A stretch of 11,889 nt of DNA from Spirochaetales bacterium (lineage in GTDB: Bacteria; Spirochaetota; Spirochaetia; DSM-27196; PWMO01), in contig SKLB01000260.1 in assembly GCA_007123465.1 (NCBI GenBank), positions 1-11,889 of the forward strand, in the 5' to 3' direction. This document shows, in pieces, positions 1-7,353 of this stretch (position 1 is its first letter; each line of letters opens with the position of its first letter). Position numbers and translations under genes: made by a program. The notes under the pieces are model-generated. The model was not told where the DNA came from, did not search any database, and was given only the letters and a program-made list of their open reading frames with translations.

Positions 1-483
1 ATGGTGTTCCAGAGCTTCAATCTTTTCCCGCACCTGACCGCAGTCGAGAACATCCTGCTGGCTCCCGCAACGGTCAAGCGCGAGCCGCGCGAGCAGGCCC
101 TGCCGCGCGCACGTCAGCTGCTGGAACGTGTTGGTCTCTCGGATAAGGAGAACGCCTACCCGTTGCAACTGTCCGGCGGTCAGCAACAGCGGGTGGCCAT
201 CGCGCGTGCGTTGGCGATGAACCCCAAGGTAATGCTCTTTGATGAGCCGACATCGGCTCTGGATCCCGAGATGATCAAAGAGGTGCTCGACGTCATGCTC
301 GACCTGGCGCGCGACGGAATGACGATGCTGGTTGTTTCGCATGAAATGGGCTTTGCGCGGGCAGCCGCCGACAGCGTTGTGTTCATGGACGAGGGCCAGA
401 TTATCGAAATCGGCACGCCTGAACAGATCTTCGATGCCGCAACCGAGCCTCGTACGCAAAAGTTTCTCAAACATATCCTCTGA
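1..483 (+). CDS. ABC transporter ATP-binding protein, polar amino acid type (5' end cut by window)
   Basis: This is the cytoplasmic ATPase subunit of an ABC importer and closely resembles the GlnQ/HisP family for glutamine and other polar amino acids. The visible 160 residues start at the Q-loop (VFQSFNLFPH, residues 2-11). They contain the ABC signature LSGGQQQR (57-64), Walker B VMLFDEP (77-83), D-loop SALD (85-88) and the switch histidine in VVSHEMGFAR (H114). Family members are about 240-250 residues, so roughly 80-85 residues including Walker A lie upstream of the window. The ATG at position 1 is an internal methionine, not the start. The end, GTPEQIFDAATEPRTQKFL, is typical of this subfamily, so the 3' end is complete. 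The permease and binding-protein genes are probably upstream. The substrate cannot be fixed from this piece. Confidence 0.93.
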   Translation: MVFQSFNLFPHLTAVENILLAPATVKREPREQALPRARQLLERVGLSDKENAYPLQLSGGQQQRVAIARALAMNPKVMLFDEPTSALDPEMIKEVLDVMLDLARDGMTMLVVSHEMGFARAAADSVVFMDEGQIIEIGTPEQIFDAATEPRTQKFLKHIL

Positions 484-496
484 CGGCACGAACTGT

Positions 497-525
497 TTGA
501 GCATTATGCCATTATCGTGTATAGT
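497..525 (+). promoter_or_regulatory. Putative sigma70-type promoter for the 959-residue envelope protein gene
   Basis: TTGAGC at 497-502 and TATAGT at 520-525 are separated by exactly 17 bases. Each box matches consensus at four or five of six positions. They lie in the 69-base gap between the ABC ATPase stop and the next ATG, about 28 bases upstream of that start. A Shine-Dalgarno GGAGG follows at 544-548. No hairpin terminator is visible in the gap, so read-through from the ABC gene is also possible. Confidence 0.5.
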
Positions 526-552
526 TAGCCATAAGGTAAGGATGGAGGCGGT

Positions 553-3432
553 ATGCGAAACAAAACAGTAATCACGGGAATACTGCTGTTCGTGCTGGCG
601 GGTCTTCCGCTGATGGCGGGCGGGCAGCGGGAGCGCGAAGAAACGCGGCTCGACGTAGAACGATTACCGCGGGTCTATATTGCACCGCAGAACCCCGAGA
701 CGGGCAACACGGAGCTTGTTCTGCAGCCCACGATCGTGCCGCCTACCAACGCGGTGATCCGCAGCTACGAGCTGCGCATCTACGACGCAGCCGGACAATC
801 GGTATGGAGCCGTTCCGAGGAGATCACCGAGCGGCGCGGTTTCTTCGGCCGCCTGTTCAACATCGGCGAGGAACCGGGGATCGACCTCGATGTGCTGGCT
901 CGGCTATCGTGGCCGGGCGTGGATCAGGACGGCGATTTTGTTGAAGATGGCGACTACATCTATCAGCTGTCGGTACGTGACAGCGAAGGCAACGTTGAAC
1001 GAACCCCGCCGATGAACGTTACCGTCGATAACACAGCGCCGACGGTTGACCTGCTGCAGGCCGAGTACACTATCTTCTCGCCGGACGATTCCGGCATTCG
1101 CGACACGCTGCCGATCCAACAGCGCGGATCGCGCGAGGTCTCGTGGGTTGGCCGCTTTTTCGATAATCGCGGTGAGATCATCCGTGAGTACACCTGGCAG
1201 AACCCGGTCCAGTACGACCCCGAGCTGCCGACTCGTCAGCGCCCGGAGAATGACCGGACACCCGAGGATTTCGCCTGGGACGGACTGGACGCCGACGGCC
1301 GGCCGGCTCCCGACGGGGTTTACACCTATCAGCTGGTAGGCACCGACCGTGCCGGAAATGAGGTGCGCGCTGAAATCAGCGATATCGTTCTCAGCACCGA
1401 AGCCGGAGACCTGATCGTACGCCCGTCGCGCCGCGCGTTCTCACCCGGCACCGATAGTCCCTACAACACGCTAACATTCCTGATTGAAGTCAACTCGGTT
1501 GTAGACGTTGCCGAGTGGCGCCTCGATATCATGGCCGAGGGTCATCCAGACCGCGTGCTGCGCAGTTTCAGCGGCGAAGGCGATATCGATGAGGCAATCC
1601 GCTTTGACGGAAATGACAACCAGGGGCGGCGCCTGCCCGACGGCTTGTACAGGGTCCAGTTGCACGCACTGTTTGTCAACGGAACCGAGTCCCAGTCGCG
1701 GCCGGTGCTGATTGAAATTGATACGGTGCCCCCGCAGGCGCGGCTCTCGGTTGATCCTCCGGTTTTCGGCGGGGAAACCCGGCCGACTACCACCATTGAC
1801 GCCCGATGGGACCCTACGGTTGCATGGACCGGCCTGGTCGAGGCGCCGGGGCTCTTCATCCGACAGCCGCTGGCCGAACTGGCACAGCAGTTCGGTATTG
1901 ACGAAACGGCGTTCCCCTTCGAGTGGGACGGTACCGACATAGACGGCGAGCCAATCCCCGACGGCAGTTATACCGCGTGGATGTCTGCGGTTGATGAGGC
2001 CGGAAACCGCGGCCAATCAAACCGCGTAACCCTGACCTACGACACGCGCGAGACTCCAATTGCACTTGAAGTCTCGGCCACTGAGTTTACCCCCGATTTT
2101 GTCGGCGTGGATGACACGGTCACCTTTACACCGGTGCTCGAAGTAACCGACAGCATCGAAAGGTTTGTGTTCAACATTCGAGACGAGCAGGACCGCGTAG
2201 TCCGTTCGCGCGATACGCGTCAGGCGTTCGACGAGTTTGTCTGGAATGGGCGCAACAACGCCGGACAGTTGCTGCCCGAAGGAATATACACCGCAGAGTT
2301 GACGGTGCATTACGCCAACGGCAATCAGCCGACGGCTACCGCTGCGCCGGTTCAGCTGCTGATTTCCGGCGTTTCGGTCAGCATCACCGCACCATACGAC
2401 AGCTTTGCTCCAACCGGAGACGGCTACCGTGACACCATTATCTTCACCATCGGCGTAGCCGGGAATGAGACTGTGGCGCGCTGGTCCGGCGAAATCCGTG
2501 ACGCGAGCAACCGCGCGGTTCGAACCATGGGCGCTACCGGTGATGTTCCGCGCAGCATAGAGTGGGACGGGACCCACAACGACGGCAGAATAGTAGATGG
2601 CCGCTACACCGTCCACATGAGAGTGGAATACGCCAGTGGAGGGGTCATCGAAGGCCGGTTTGACGGGCGCGTAACGGTGGATACCACCGGTCCCGAGGTG
2701 GACCTCAGCGTCAGCCCCGATCGGTTTGCTCCCAACGGTGACGGCATCAACGATGAGCTTACGTTCACAATGCGGGCGGTCGATCAACTGTCGGATATCG
2801 GTGATTGGGAGCTGGTTATCCACGAACCCAACAACAACAGCTTCAGGACCTTCTCGGGCAGCGGAGCGCCGCCACGGACGCTCAGCTGGGACGGCAGATC
2901 CGATGACGGCGAGTTGGTACAGTCGGCAACGCGCTACCGTGCGGTACTCACCGTCCGCGACGTTCTGCGCAACGCCGGCAGCGACCAAGCAACCGTAGCG
3001 GTTGACATCATGGTGGTGCGCGTGGGCGATCGCTACCGCATTGTGGTCCCGAGCATTCACTTCCGTCCCAACACCGCCAACATGTTCCAGGTGGAGGACG
3101 AGATGCTGCTCGAAAACCTGCGCATCCTGCGACGCCTGGCTGAAGTGTTTGCTGAATACAGCGACTACGACATCCTGATTGAGGGCCACGCCAACCACGT
3201 GCTCTACTACGATCCGGTGCTGCGCGATCAGGAACAGCAGGGAGTGCTGATACCGCTGTCACGCCGCCGCGCGGCTACCGTACGCGAGGCGCTGGCAATC
3301 CTGGGAGTTGACCTGCAGCGGATGCGCTCTACCGGCATCGGCGGCGCACGCCCCGAGGTTGATTTCAGCGACTACCAGAATATCTGGAAGAACCGCAGAG
3401 TCGAGTTCTGGCTCGACCATATGGCCGACTGA
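553..3432 (+). CDS. Exported protein with seven FlgD-like Ig modules and a C-terminal OmpA-like domain
   Basis: A 959-residue envelope protein, probably periplasmic and cell-wall associated. Residues 1-22 form a signal peptide (MRNKTV, hydrophobic stretch, LMA before GG). Seven Ig-like modules of the FlgD type follow. Each ends in a motif like WDGxDxDGxxxPDGxYxYxL, at residues 119, 242, 351, 458, 564, 671 and 779. Several begin with F(S/A/T)PxGDGxxDTxxF, for example 618-631 and 725-738. Residues about 828-959 form an OmpA/MotB-like domain, with ILIEGHANHV at 874-883, LSRRRAATV at 902-910 and KNRRVEFWL at 946-954. The family domain binds peptidoglycan, but the usual Asp after GHT is replaced here. 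ATG 553 is supported by GGAGG at 544-548. The gene is monocistronic, between its own promoter and a terminator. A structural or sensing role is inferred; the exact function is unknown. Confidence 0.88.
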   Translation: MRNKTVITGILLFVLAGLPLMAGGQREREETRLDVERLPRVYIAPQNPETGNTELVLQPTIVPPTNAVIRSYELRIYDAAGQSVWSRSEEITERRGFFGRLFNIGEEPGIDLDVLARLSWPGVDQDGDFVEDGDYIYQLSVRDSEGNVERTPPMNVTVDNTAPTVDLLQAEYTIFSPDDSGIRDTLPIQQRGSREVSWVGRFFDNRGEIIREYTWQNPVQYDPELPTRQRPENDRTPEDFAWDGLDADGRPAPDGVYTYQLVGTDRAGNEVRAEISDIVLSTEAGDLIVRPSRRAFSPGTDSPYNTLTFLIEVNSVVDVAEWRLDIMAEGHPDRVLRSFSGEGDIDEAIRFDGNDNQGRRLPDGLYRVQLHALFVNGTESQSRPVLIEIDTVPPQARLSVDPPVFGGETRPTTTIDARWDPTVAWTGLVEAPGLFIRQPLAELAQQFGIDETAFPFEWDGTDIDGEPIPDGSYTAWMSAVDEAGNRGQSNRVTLTYDTRETPIALEVSATEFTPDFVGVDDTVTFTPVLEVTDSIERFVFNIRDEQDRVVRSRDTRQAFDEFVWNGRNNAGQLLPEGIYTAELTVHYANGNQPTATAAPVQLLISGVSVSITAPYDSFAPTGDGYRDTIIFTIGVAGNETVARWSGEIRDASNRAVRTMGATGDVPRSIEWDGTHNDGRIVDGRYTVHMRVEYASGGVIEGRFDGRVTVDTTGPEVDLSVSPDRFAPNGDGINDELTFTMRAVDQLSDIGDWELVIHEPNNNSFRTFSGSGAPPRTLSWDGRSDDGELVQSATRYRAVLTVRDVLRNAGSDQATVAVDIMVVRVGDRYRIVVPSIHFRPNTANMFQVEDEMLLENLRILRRLAEVFAEYSDYDILIEGHANHVLYYDPVLRDQEQQGVLIPLSRRRAATVREALAILGVDLQRMRSTGIGGARPEVDFSDYQNIWKNRRVEFWLDHMAD

Positions 3433-3451
3433 TTACGGCCCGTTGAAACAG

Positions 3452-3480
3452 AGGGCGCCCGCCGTTGGGCGCCCTTTTTT
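3452..3480 (+). terminator. Strong intrinsic terminator after the OmpA-domain gene
   Basis: A 9-bp perfect stem (AGGGCGCCC at 3452-3460 with GGGCGCCCT at 3467-3475) encloses a 6-base loop and runs directly into six T residues (3475-3480). It lies 20 bases after the stop codon at 3432 and separates the envelope-protein gene from the symporter operon. Confidence 0.93.
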
Positions 3481-3516
3481 GCACCTGCTTACACCGGCCT
3501 GGCGTCCTTCTGTATG

Positions 3517-3575
3517 GATATTCCCGATTCGCCGCTGGATATCGATATTCTTCAGTCGGTCGGCAACCGATATTC
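3517..3575 (+). repeat. Three GATATTC direct repeats upstream of the symporter-operon promoter
   Basis: GATATTC occurs at 3517-3523, 3544-3550 and 3569-3575, start-to-start spacing 27 and 25 bases, with the last copy ending 3 bases before the TTGACA box. The middle copy overlaps a perfect 10-bp palindrome ATATCGATAT (3539-3548). A short inverted repeat TCGGT/ACCGA (3556-3560/3566-3570) lies between copies two and three. The position and near-regular spacing suggest an operator or activator site, but no regulator is known and chance cannot be excluded. Confidence 0.3.
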
Positions 3576-3578
3576 TCC

Positions 3579-3607
3579 TTGACAACCAAATATGCGTGGT
3601 ATATCGT
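3579..3607 (+). promoter_or_regulatory. Putative promoter of the small membrane protein/symporter operon
   Basis: A consensus -35 box TTGACA at 3579-3584 is followed after 17 bases by TATCGT at 3602-3607, a four-of-six -10 match. An overlapping TATATC at 3600-3605 would give a 15-base spacer. It follows the terminator and lies about 60 bases upstream of the ATG at 3669. No other promoter is evident until 7833, so it probably drives the genes from 3669 to 7810 and perhaps beyond. Confidence 0.6.
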
Positions 3608-3652
3608 AGGCTCTACTTGCGTATTTTTACTCACGGGGATCTTTACCACAGC

Positions 3653-3660
3653 AAGGGAGG
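3653..3660 (+). promoter_or_regulatory. Ribosome binding site that fixes the start of the 77-residue membrane protein
   Basis: AAGGGAGG at 3653-3660 lies 8 bases before ATG 3669. The reading frame is open back to an ATG at 3465, but that ATG lies inside the terminator loop and upstream of the promoter. The strong ribosome site therefore selects 3669. Confidence 0.85.
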
Positions 3661-3668
3661 CTACAAGC

Positions 3669-3902
3669 ATGCGCGAAATGCTCGGGCACACACCAGGACG
3701 GATCTACCTGCTGGTACTGTTGCTCTCAATTGTGCTGATGGCGGTGGCAGTATTCATGGGCGCAACCGACGCTCCCGCCGAAGGTGAGGCAATTCTGGTT
3801 TTCGGCTGGATGACCATGCCGCTGGTGATCGGTGTTCTCTTTGTCATCGTCTGGTTGATTGCGTATCTCATCTACTTCATCAAGTACTGGCCGTACCGCT
3901 GA
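3669..3902 (+). CDS. Small two-helix membrane protein preceding a sodium:solute symporter
   Basis: A 77-residue inner-membrane protein of unknown function. Two hydrophobic helices are visible, about residues 12-31 and 44-70. They are joined by a short acidic loop (ATDAPAEGE) that carries the motif VFGWMTMP just before helix two, and the protein ends in a basic, aromatic tail (YFIKYWPYR). The start at 3669 is set by AAGGGAGG 8 bases upstream. It lies 27 bases ahead of the symporter gene and is the first gene of the operon. Small two-helix proteins encoded just upstream of SSS-family symporters are known (for example the YhdT/PanF pair and DUF3311 and DUF4212 proteins), and the size, topology and position fit an accessory subunit. 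I cannot assign it to one of those families from sequence alone. Confidence 0.82.
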   Translation: MREMLGHTPGRIYLLVLLLSIVLMAVAVFMGATDAPAEGEAILVFGWMTMPLVIGVLFVIVWLIAYLIYFIKYWPYR

Positions 3903-3916
3903 GCCGGTACCACGCC

Positions 3917-3923
3917 AAGGAGG
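3917..3923 (+). promoter_or_regulatory. Ribosome binding site selecting the GTG start of the symporter
   Basis: AAGGAGG at 3917-3923 lies 6 bases before GTG 3930. It supports the GTG start, which places the first transmembrane helix right at the N terminus as is usual in this family. Confidence 0.85.
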
Positions 3924-3929
3924 CACCGC

Positions 3930-5450
3930 GTGGTTGATCTCATCGTTCTTGGAGCATTCAGTCTGATAATTGTGGCCATGGCAGCCTACGGCTATCGCAT
4001 CTCGGCCAAGACTGCCGAGGATTACATGCTCGGCGGCCGTACCATCGGCCTGGTTGTCATGTTCTTTTTTGTACTCTTTGCTATTTCCTCCAGCTGGACG
4101 TTTTACGGCTTTCCCGGACATCTCTATCTGCACGGCCCCGGCTACGTGTTCTTCATCTGGGGTTCGGTTGCCGGTTTCGCCATCCTGTACATGTTTCTGG
4201 GGCCACGGTTGTGGGCTCTGGCAAAGATCAACCGGTTTCTCTCGCCGGTAGAAGCGCTGGCTGAACGCTATCAGTCCAAGGCTCTGCGCGTAATCCTGGC
4301 TGTTACCATGCTGGCCTTCATTATTCCTTACGTTGGAGTTCAACCGTTGGGCGTAGGGCGCGGATTTGAAGCTCTGACCGGTATGCCGCTGTGGGTGGGA
4401 GCCACCTACACCGCGGTGCTGCTGGTGATCCTGGTCATCCTCGGCGGGATGCGCATCGTAGCGTGGGTCAATATCTTTTTGGGAACCGTCTACGTTACCG
4501 CGCTGTTGGGATCACTCTTCTGGGTGATCGCGGTGGTTTTCCCCGACGGCGGCGTTGTCCAGGCTGCGCAACAGATTCTGGCCTCGGAGCCGGCAAAGCT
4601 GAGTACCCCGGGGCCGCAGGGAACCTATACATCGGTGCTGGTGATCGGGACCTTTGTGGTGGGGCTGCTGGCATTCTCCTGGCCGCACGTGGTAATCGGC
4701 GCCATGACGGCGCGCGACAAAACGCTGTTCAAGTGGTTTCCGCTGCTGATTTTTGTCTTCGGCGGACTGTTTTTCTACATCATTCCGTTTGTCTGGGGAT
4801 CAATTGTGGCACCGGCAGCCCTGCCGGGGGTAACCGACCCGGCCGAGGCCGACCGCATCGTACAGACCGTTATCCAGACTTTTTTACCGCGCTGGTTCGG
4901 CGTATTTGTGCTGATGGGGGTTATCGCAGCCGCGGTCTCCACCGCGGCGGTCCAGTTGATGACCTCCAGCATCATTGTGGCGCGCGATGTAATCCAGGGG
5001 GTATTCAAACCGGACGCCAGCGACCAGGACATCACCCTGTGGGCACGGCTCTCGGTAATTGCAATTGTTGTTCTCAGCCTCAGCGTTACGGTGGTCGTCA
5101 GCCTGGGACTGGGTGACGAAGCGATGGCGCTCTACCTGACCGACGTCAGCGTGCCCGGCTTTGCACAGTGGGCTCCGGCGCTGGTCGGCGGATTGCTGTG
5201 GAAGCGCGGGACGCGCCAGGGCGCAATTGCCGGCACCCTGGCGGGAGTCATCTGGCTGGTTCTGGGTCTGCTGGTCACCAACGAGGCCGGAGCACGGATC
5301 CTGCTGCTCGATCTGCATCCGGTTATCCTGACCCTGCCGTTGAACGCCATTGTCTACGTTGTTGTCAGTCTGCTCACCGAACGCCCGAGCGACGAAATCG
5401 AGGATGTCTTCTTCACCGAAGTAGACGATTTTCTGCGCAGCGAACGATAG
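3930..5450 (+). CDS. Sodium:solute symporter (SSS/SLC5 family)
   Basis: A 506-residue integral membrane protein with about 13 predicted helices that should couple Na+ entry to solute uptake. Family signs are the N-terminal helix followed by AEDYMLGGRTIG (29-40), the long hydrophobic core, LVILVILGGMRIVAWVN (165-181), and VIAAAVSTAAVQL (331-343). The last corresponds to the STAxxQL segment of the helix that supplies Na+ ligands in this family. The C terminus is acidic and cytoplasmic (SDEIEDVFFTEVDDF). GTG start with AAGGAGG 6 bases upstream. Known SSS substrates include sugars, proline, pantothenate, short carboxylates and, for the animal SLC5A6 transporter, biotin and lipoate. The substrate here cannot be read from sequence. 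The downstream acyl-activating and ligase-like genes (37-base gap) make a carboxylic acid likely by inference. Confidence 0.93.
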   Translation: MVDLIVLGAFSLIIVAMAAYGYRISAKTAEDYMLGGRTIGLVVMFFFVLFAISSSWTFYGFPGHLYLHGPGYVFFIWGSVAGFAILYMFLGPRLWALAKINRFLSPVEALAERYQSKALRVILAVTMLAFIIPYVGVQPLGVGRGFEALTGMPLWVGATYTAVLLVILVILGGMRIVAWVNIFLGTVYVTALLGSLFWVIAVVFPDGGVVQAAQQILASEPAKLSTPGPQGTYTSVLVIGTFVVGLLAFSWPHVVIGAMTARDKTLFKWFPLLIFVFGGLFFYIIPFVWGSIVAPAALPGVTDPAEADRIVQTVIQTFLPRWFGVFVLMGVIAAAVSTAAVQLMTSSIIVARDVIQGVFKPDASDQDITLWARLSVIAIVVLSLSVTVVVSLGLGDEAMALYLTDVSVPGFAQWAPALVGGLLWKRGTRQGAIAGTLAGVIWLVLGLLVTNEAGARILLLDLHPVILTLPLNAIVYVVVSLLTERPSDEIEDVFFTEVDDFLRSER

Positions 5451-5487
5451 CGCCGAGCGACAAAGAGAAGAGAAAGGACCAATCCGA

Positions 5488-6921
5488 ATGGCCGATACAT
5501 GGCGACTCATTTTCAACCCCGACGGCGACGCTGCCGACATGCTGGCGTACGCATCGGCGCTGGTAGAGGGCCGCATCGCCGGCAAGTATATGCTCTCCAC
5601 CGAGAAGCTGCCCAACACCATCGTAATACAGGGAGCCAGGCAGAAAGGCATCCTGGCAGGCGCTGACGTCGATATCAACAAGGAGACCGCTCGCAGGTAC
5701 GATATCCGGGTAGCCAACTACCCCCGCAGTGGCAGAGGCGGCCCCAAGCCGGTGGGAACGGTCAACCTGTCGGATGTGCTCAAGACGTCATCGCGCAAGT
5801 TCAACGCCGTGGATACTGATCCCGATGCCCCGGCGGTGCTGCTCTACACCTCGGGCACAACCGGCAGACCAAAGGGGGTGACTCTTACCCACCGCAATTT
5901 TGCCCAGCAATGCGACAATGTCAGCAAGGTACTACCGCTGGATCAGAGCGACACTATTGTACTGGTGCTGCCGCTGTTCCACGTCTATGGCCTGTCAAAC
6001 GGCCTGATCTCGGGCATCTTCTTCGGCACCCGCATGACCCTGGTGCCACAATACAGTCCGGCCATGCTGCTGGAGGCCATCGAACAGACCAAGGCCACGG
6101 TACTGATAGCCGTGCCGACCATGTACATGCATCTGCTGCAGATCGCCAGGACACGCAAGACTTCGATTCCCAAGTCACTGCGGCTGTGCGTCTCCGGTGG
6201 AGCACCGCTGGCACTGAACACTTTACGTGAATTCGAACAAGCGTTTCAGACGCGGATTGCTGAAGGCTACGGTTTGACCGAAACAACCTCGTCGGTGTGC
6301 CTCAACAAGAGCGGCGAAGCGTTCAAGCCGGGCTCAATCGGACCGGCTGCCGAAGGCGTTCAGATGCGCGTTGTGGATGACAACGGCAGTGAGGTGGCAG
6401 ACGGGCAGGAGGGCGAAATCGTGATCAAATCAGCGGTTGTAACCCCCGGTTACTGGAACAATCCCGAGGCAACCGAGGAAACCATCAAGGACGGTTGGTT
6501 GCACACCGGCGATCTGGGCTACCGCGATGAAGACGGCTTTTTCTTCATAACTGACCGCAAAAAGGACCTGATCATCCGTGGCGGCTTCAATATCTCGCCG
6601 CGCGAGATCGAGGAATTGCTCTTTACCCATCCCAAGGTCCAGGATGCCGCGGTTATTGCGGTACAGGACAAACGTGACCGCGAGGCGGTGAAAGCGTTTG
6701 TGGTGCTGCAGGAGGGGCAGGAAGCAACCGAGCGCGAGATCCTGGACTACTGCTCGCAGAATCTGGCCGATTACAAGGTGCCCAAGTTTGTCGAGTTCCG
6801 CGACAGCCTGCCCAAGAGCGCTACCGGCAAGATCCTGCGTAAAGAGCTGCGCGAAGGCTACCGTGATGATCGGCTGCTGGATAAGGTGTCCGGCGATAAC
6901 AAGGAGCAGCACAATGGATAA
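5488..6921 (+). CDS. Chimera: lipoate-ligase-like N-terminus fused to acyl-CoA synthetase lacking its N-terminal quarter
   Basis: A 477-residue protein with two unrelated parts. Residues 1 to about 83 resemble the start of LplA-type lipoate-protein ligases (WRLIFN, then PNTIVIQGARQKG, VDINKETARRYDIRVANYPRSG). From about residue 84-94 onward it is a FadD-like adenylate-forming acyl-CoA synthetase: P-loop YTSGTTGRPKG (120-130), PLFHVYG (162-168), EGYGLTET (259-266), TGDLG (340-344), DRKKDLIIRGGFNISPREIE (356-375), and PKSATGK with the catalytic Lys at 448. The synthetase N-terminal quarter (A1/A2 region) is absent and appears instead in the next gene. ATG 5488 has AAAGGA at 5473-5478. The last 8 bases overlap the next start. 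All core synthetase motifs are intact, but without the missing subdomain the chain alone should not fold as a normal synthetase. Confidence 0.85.
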   Translation: MADTWRLIFNPDGDAADMLAYASALVEGRIAGKYMLSTEKLPNTIVIQGARQKGILAGADVDINKETARRYDIRVANYPRSGRGGPKPVGTVNLSDVLKTSSRKFNAVDTDPDAPAVLLYTSGTTGRPKGVTLTHRNFAQQCDNVSKVLPLDQSDTIVLVLPLFHVYGLSNGLISGIFFGTRMTLVPQYSPAMLLEAIEQTKATVLIAVPTMYMHLLQIARTRKTSIPKSLRLCVSGGAPLALNTLREFEQAFQTRIAEGYGLTETTSSVCLNKSGEAFKPGSIGPAAEGVQMRVVDDNGSEVADGQEGEIVIKSAVVTPGYWNNPEATEETIKDGWLHTGDLGYRDEDGFFFITDRKKDLIIRGGFNISPREIEELLFTHPKVQDAAVIAVQDKRDREAVKAFVVLQEGQEATEREILDYCSQNLADYKVPKFVEFRDSLPKSATGKILRKELREGYRDDRLLDKVSGDNKEQHNG

Positions 6922-7353
6922 CCCTCGCGGGCTCGGCCGCATGCTGGAAGAGGTGGCCAAAAAGCAGAAGAAGCGTCAGGCTATGCTGTTTGGCAATCGC
7001 GAGGTGAGCTACCGCGAGCTCGATGAAAACGCCAATAAGGTTGCCAACGGCCTGCAGTCGCTGGGAATCCGCAGCGGAGACCGGGTTGCATTGATGCTGC
7101 CGAACATACCGGACTTCGTCTACGCATTTTTCGGCATCCAGAAGCTTGGAGCGGTGGCCGTACCGTTCAATACGATGTACAAAGGGCGCGAGATCATCCA
7201 CATACTCAACGATTGTGAGGCCCGAGCCATCATTACGATGACCAATTTTGCTAATCTGATCAACGAAATCCAGGAGGACGTCCCGAGCCTGGAACACATT
7301 ATCCTCACCGGTCAGCGCACAATGGTATTTGTAAGCCCGGACAGCACGGTCAA
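5758..7353 (+). other. Circularly permuted acyl-CoA synthetase segment flanked by an 8-bp direct repeat
   Basis: The octamer acggtcaa occurs at 5758-5765 and 7346-7353, 1588 bases apart, in the same codon phase of both chimeric genes (Thr-Val-Asn in each). Between the copies lie the C-terminal 384 codons of an acyl-CoA synthetase, its stop, and then the first 147 codons of an acyl-CoA synthetase. Removing one unit joins the two lipoate-ligase-like halves in frame (93 + 151 = 244 residues). Closing the unit into a circle gives a 531-residue synthetase whose stop overlaps its own start (531 x 3 + 3 - 8 = 1588). The true breakpoints may lie slightly upstream, within about 5725-5766 and 7305-7354, because homology to the two families is ambiguous there. 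Confidence 0.6.
6901..6906 (+). promoter_or_regulatory. Ribosome binding site inside the upstream gene, deciding the start at 6914
   Basis: AAGGAG at 6901-6906 lies 7 bases before ATG 6914, inside the last codons of the preceding gene. The sequence ATGGATAA (6914-6921) holds both the new start and the old stop, a classic translational-coupling arrangement. Upstream in-frame codons from 6698 overlap coding sequence for the synthetase C-terminal domain and are not credible. Confidence 0.85.

Noticed and set aside
2017..3198. A 393-codon open frame on the minus strand inside the Ig-repeat gene
   Set aside because: It lies fully antisense to a gene with clear domain repeats. Its translation shows no recognisable motif, and long antisense frames are expected from the codon bias of GC-rich genes.
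3465..3668. An upstream extension of the small membrane protein to ATG 3465
   Set aside because: It would start inside the terminator loop and upstream of the promoter, and the added residues look non-coding. The start at 3669 has a strong ribosome site.
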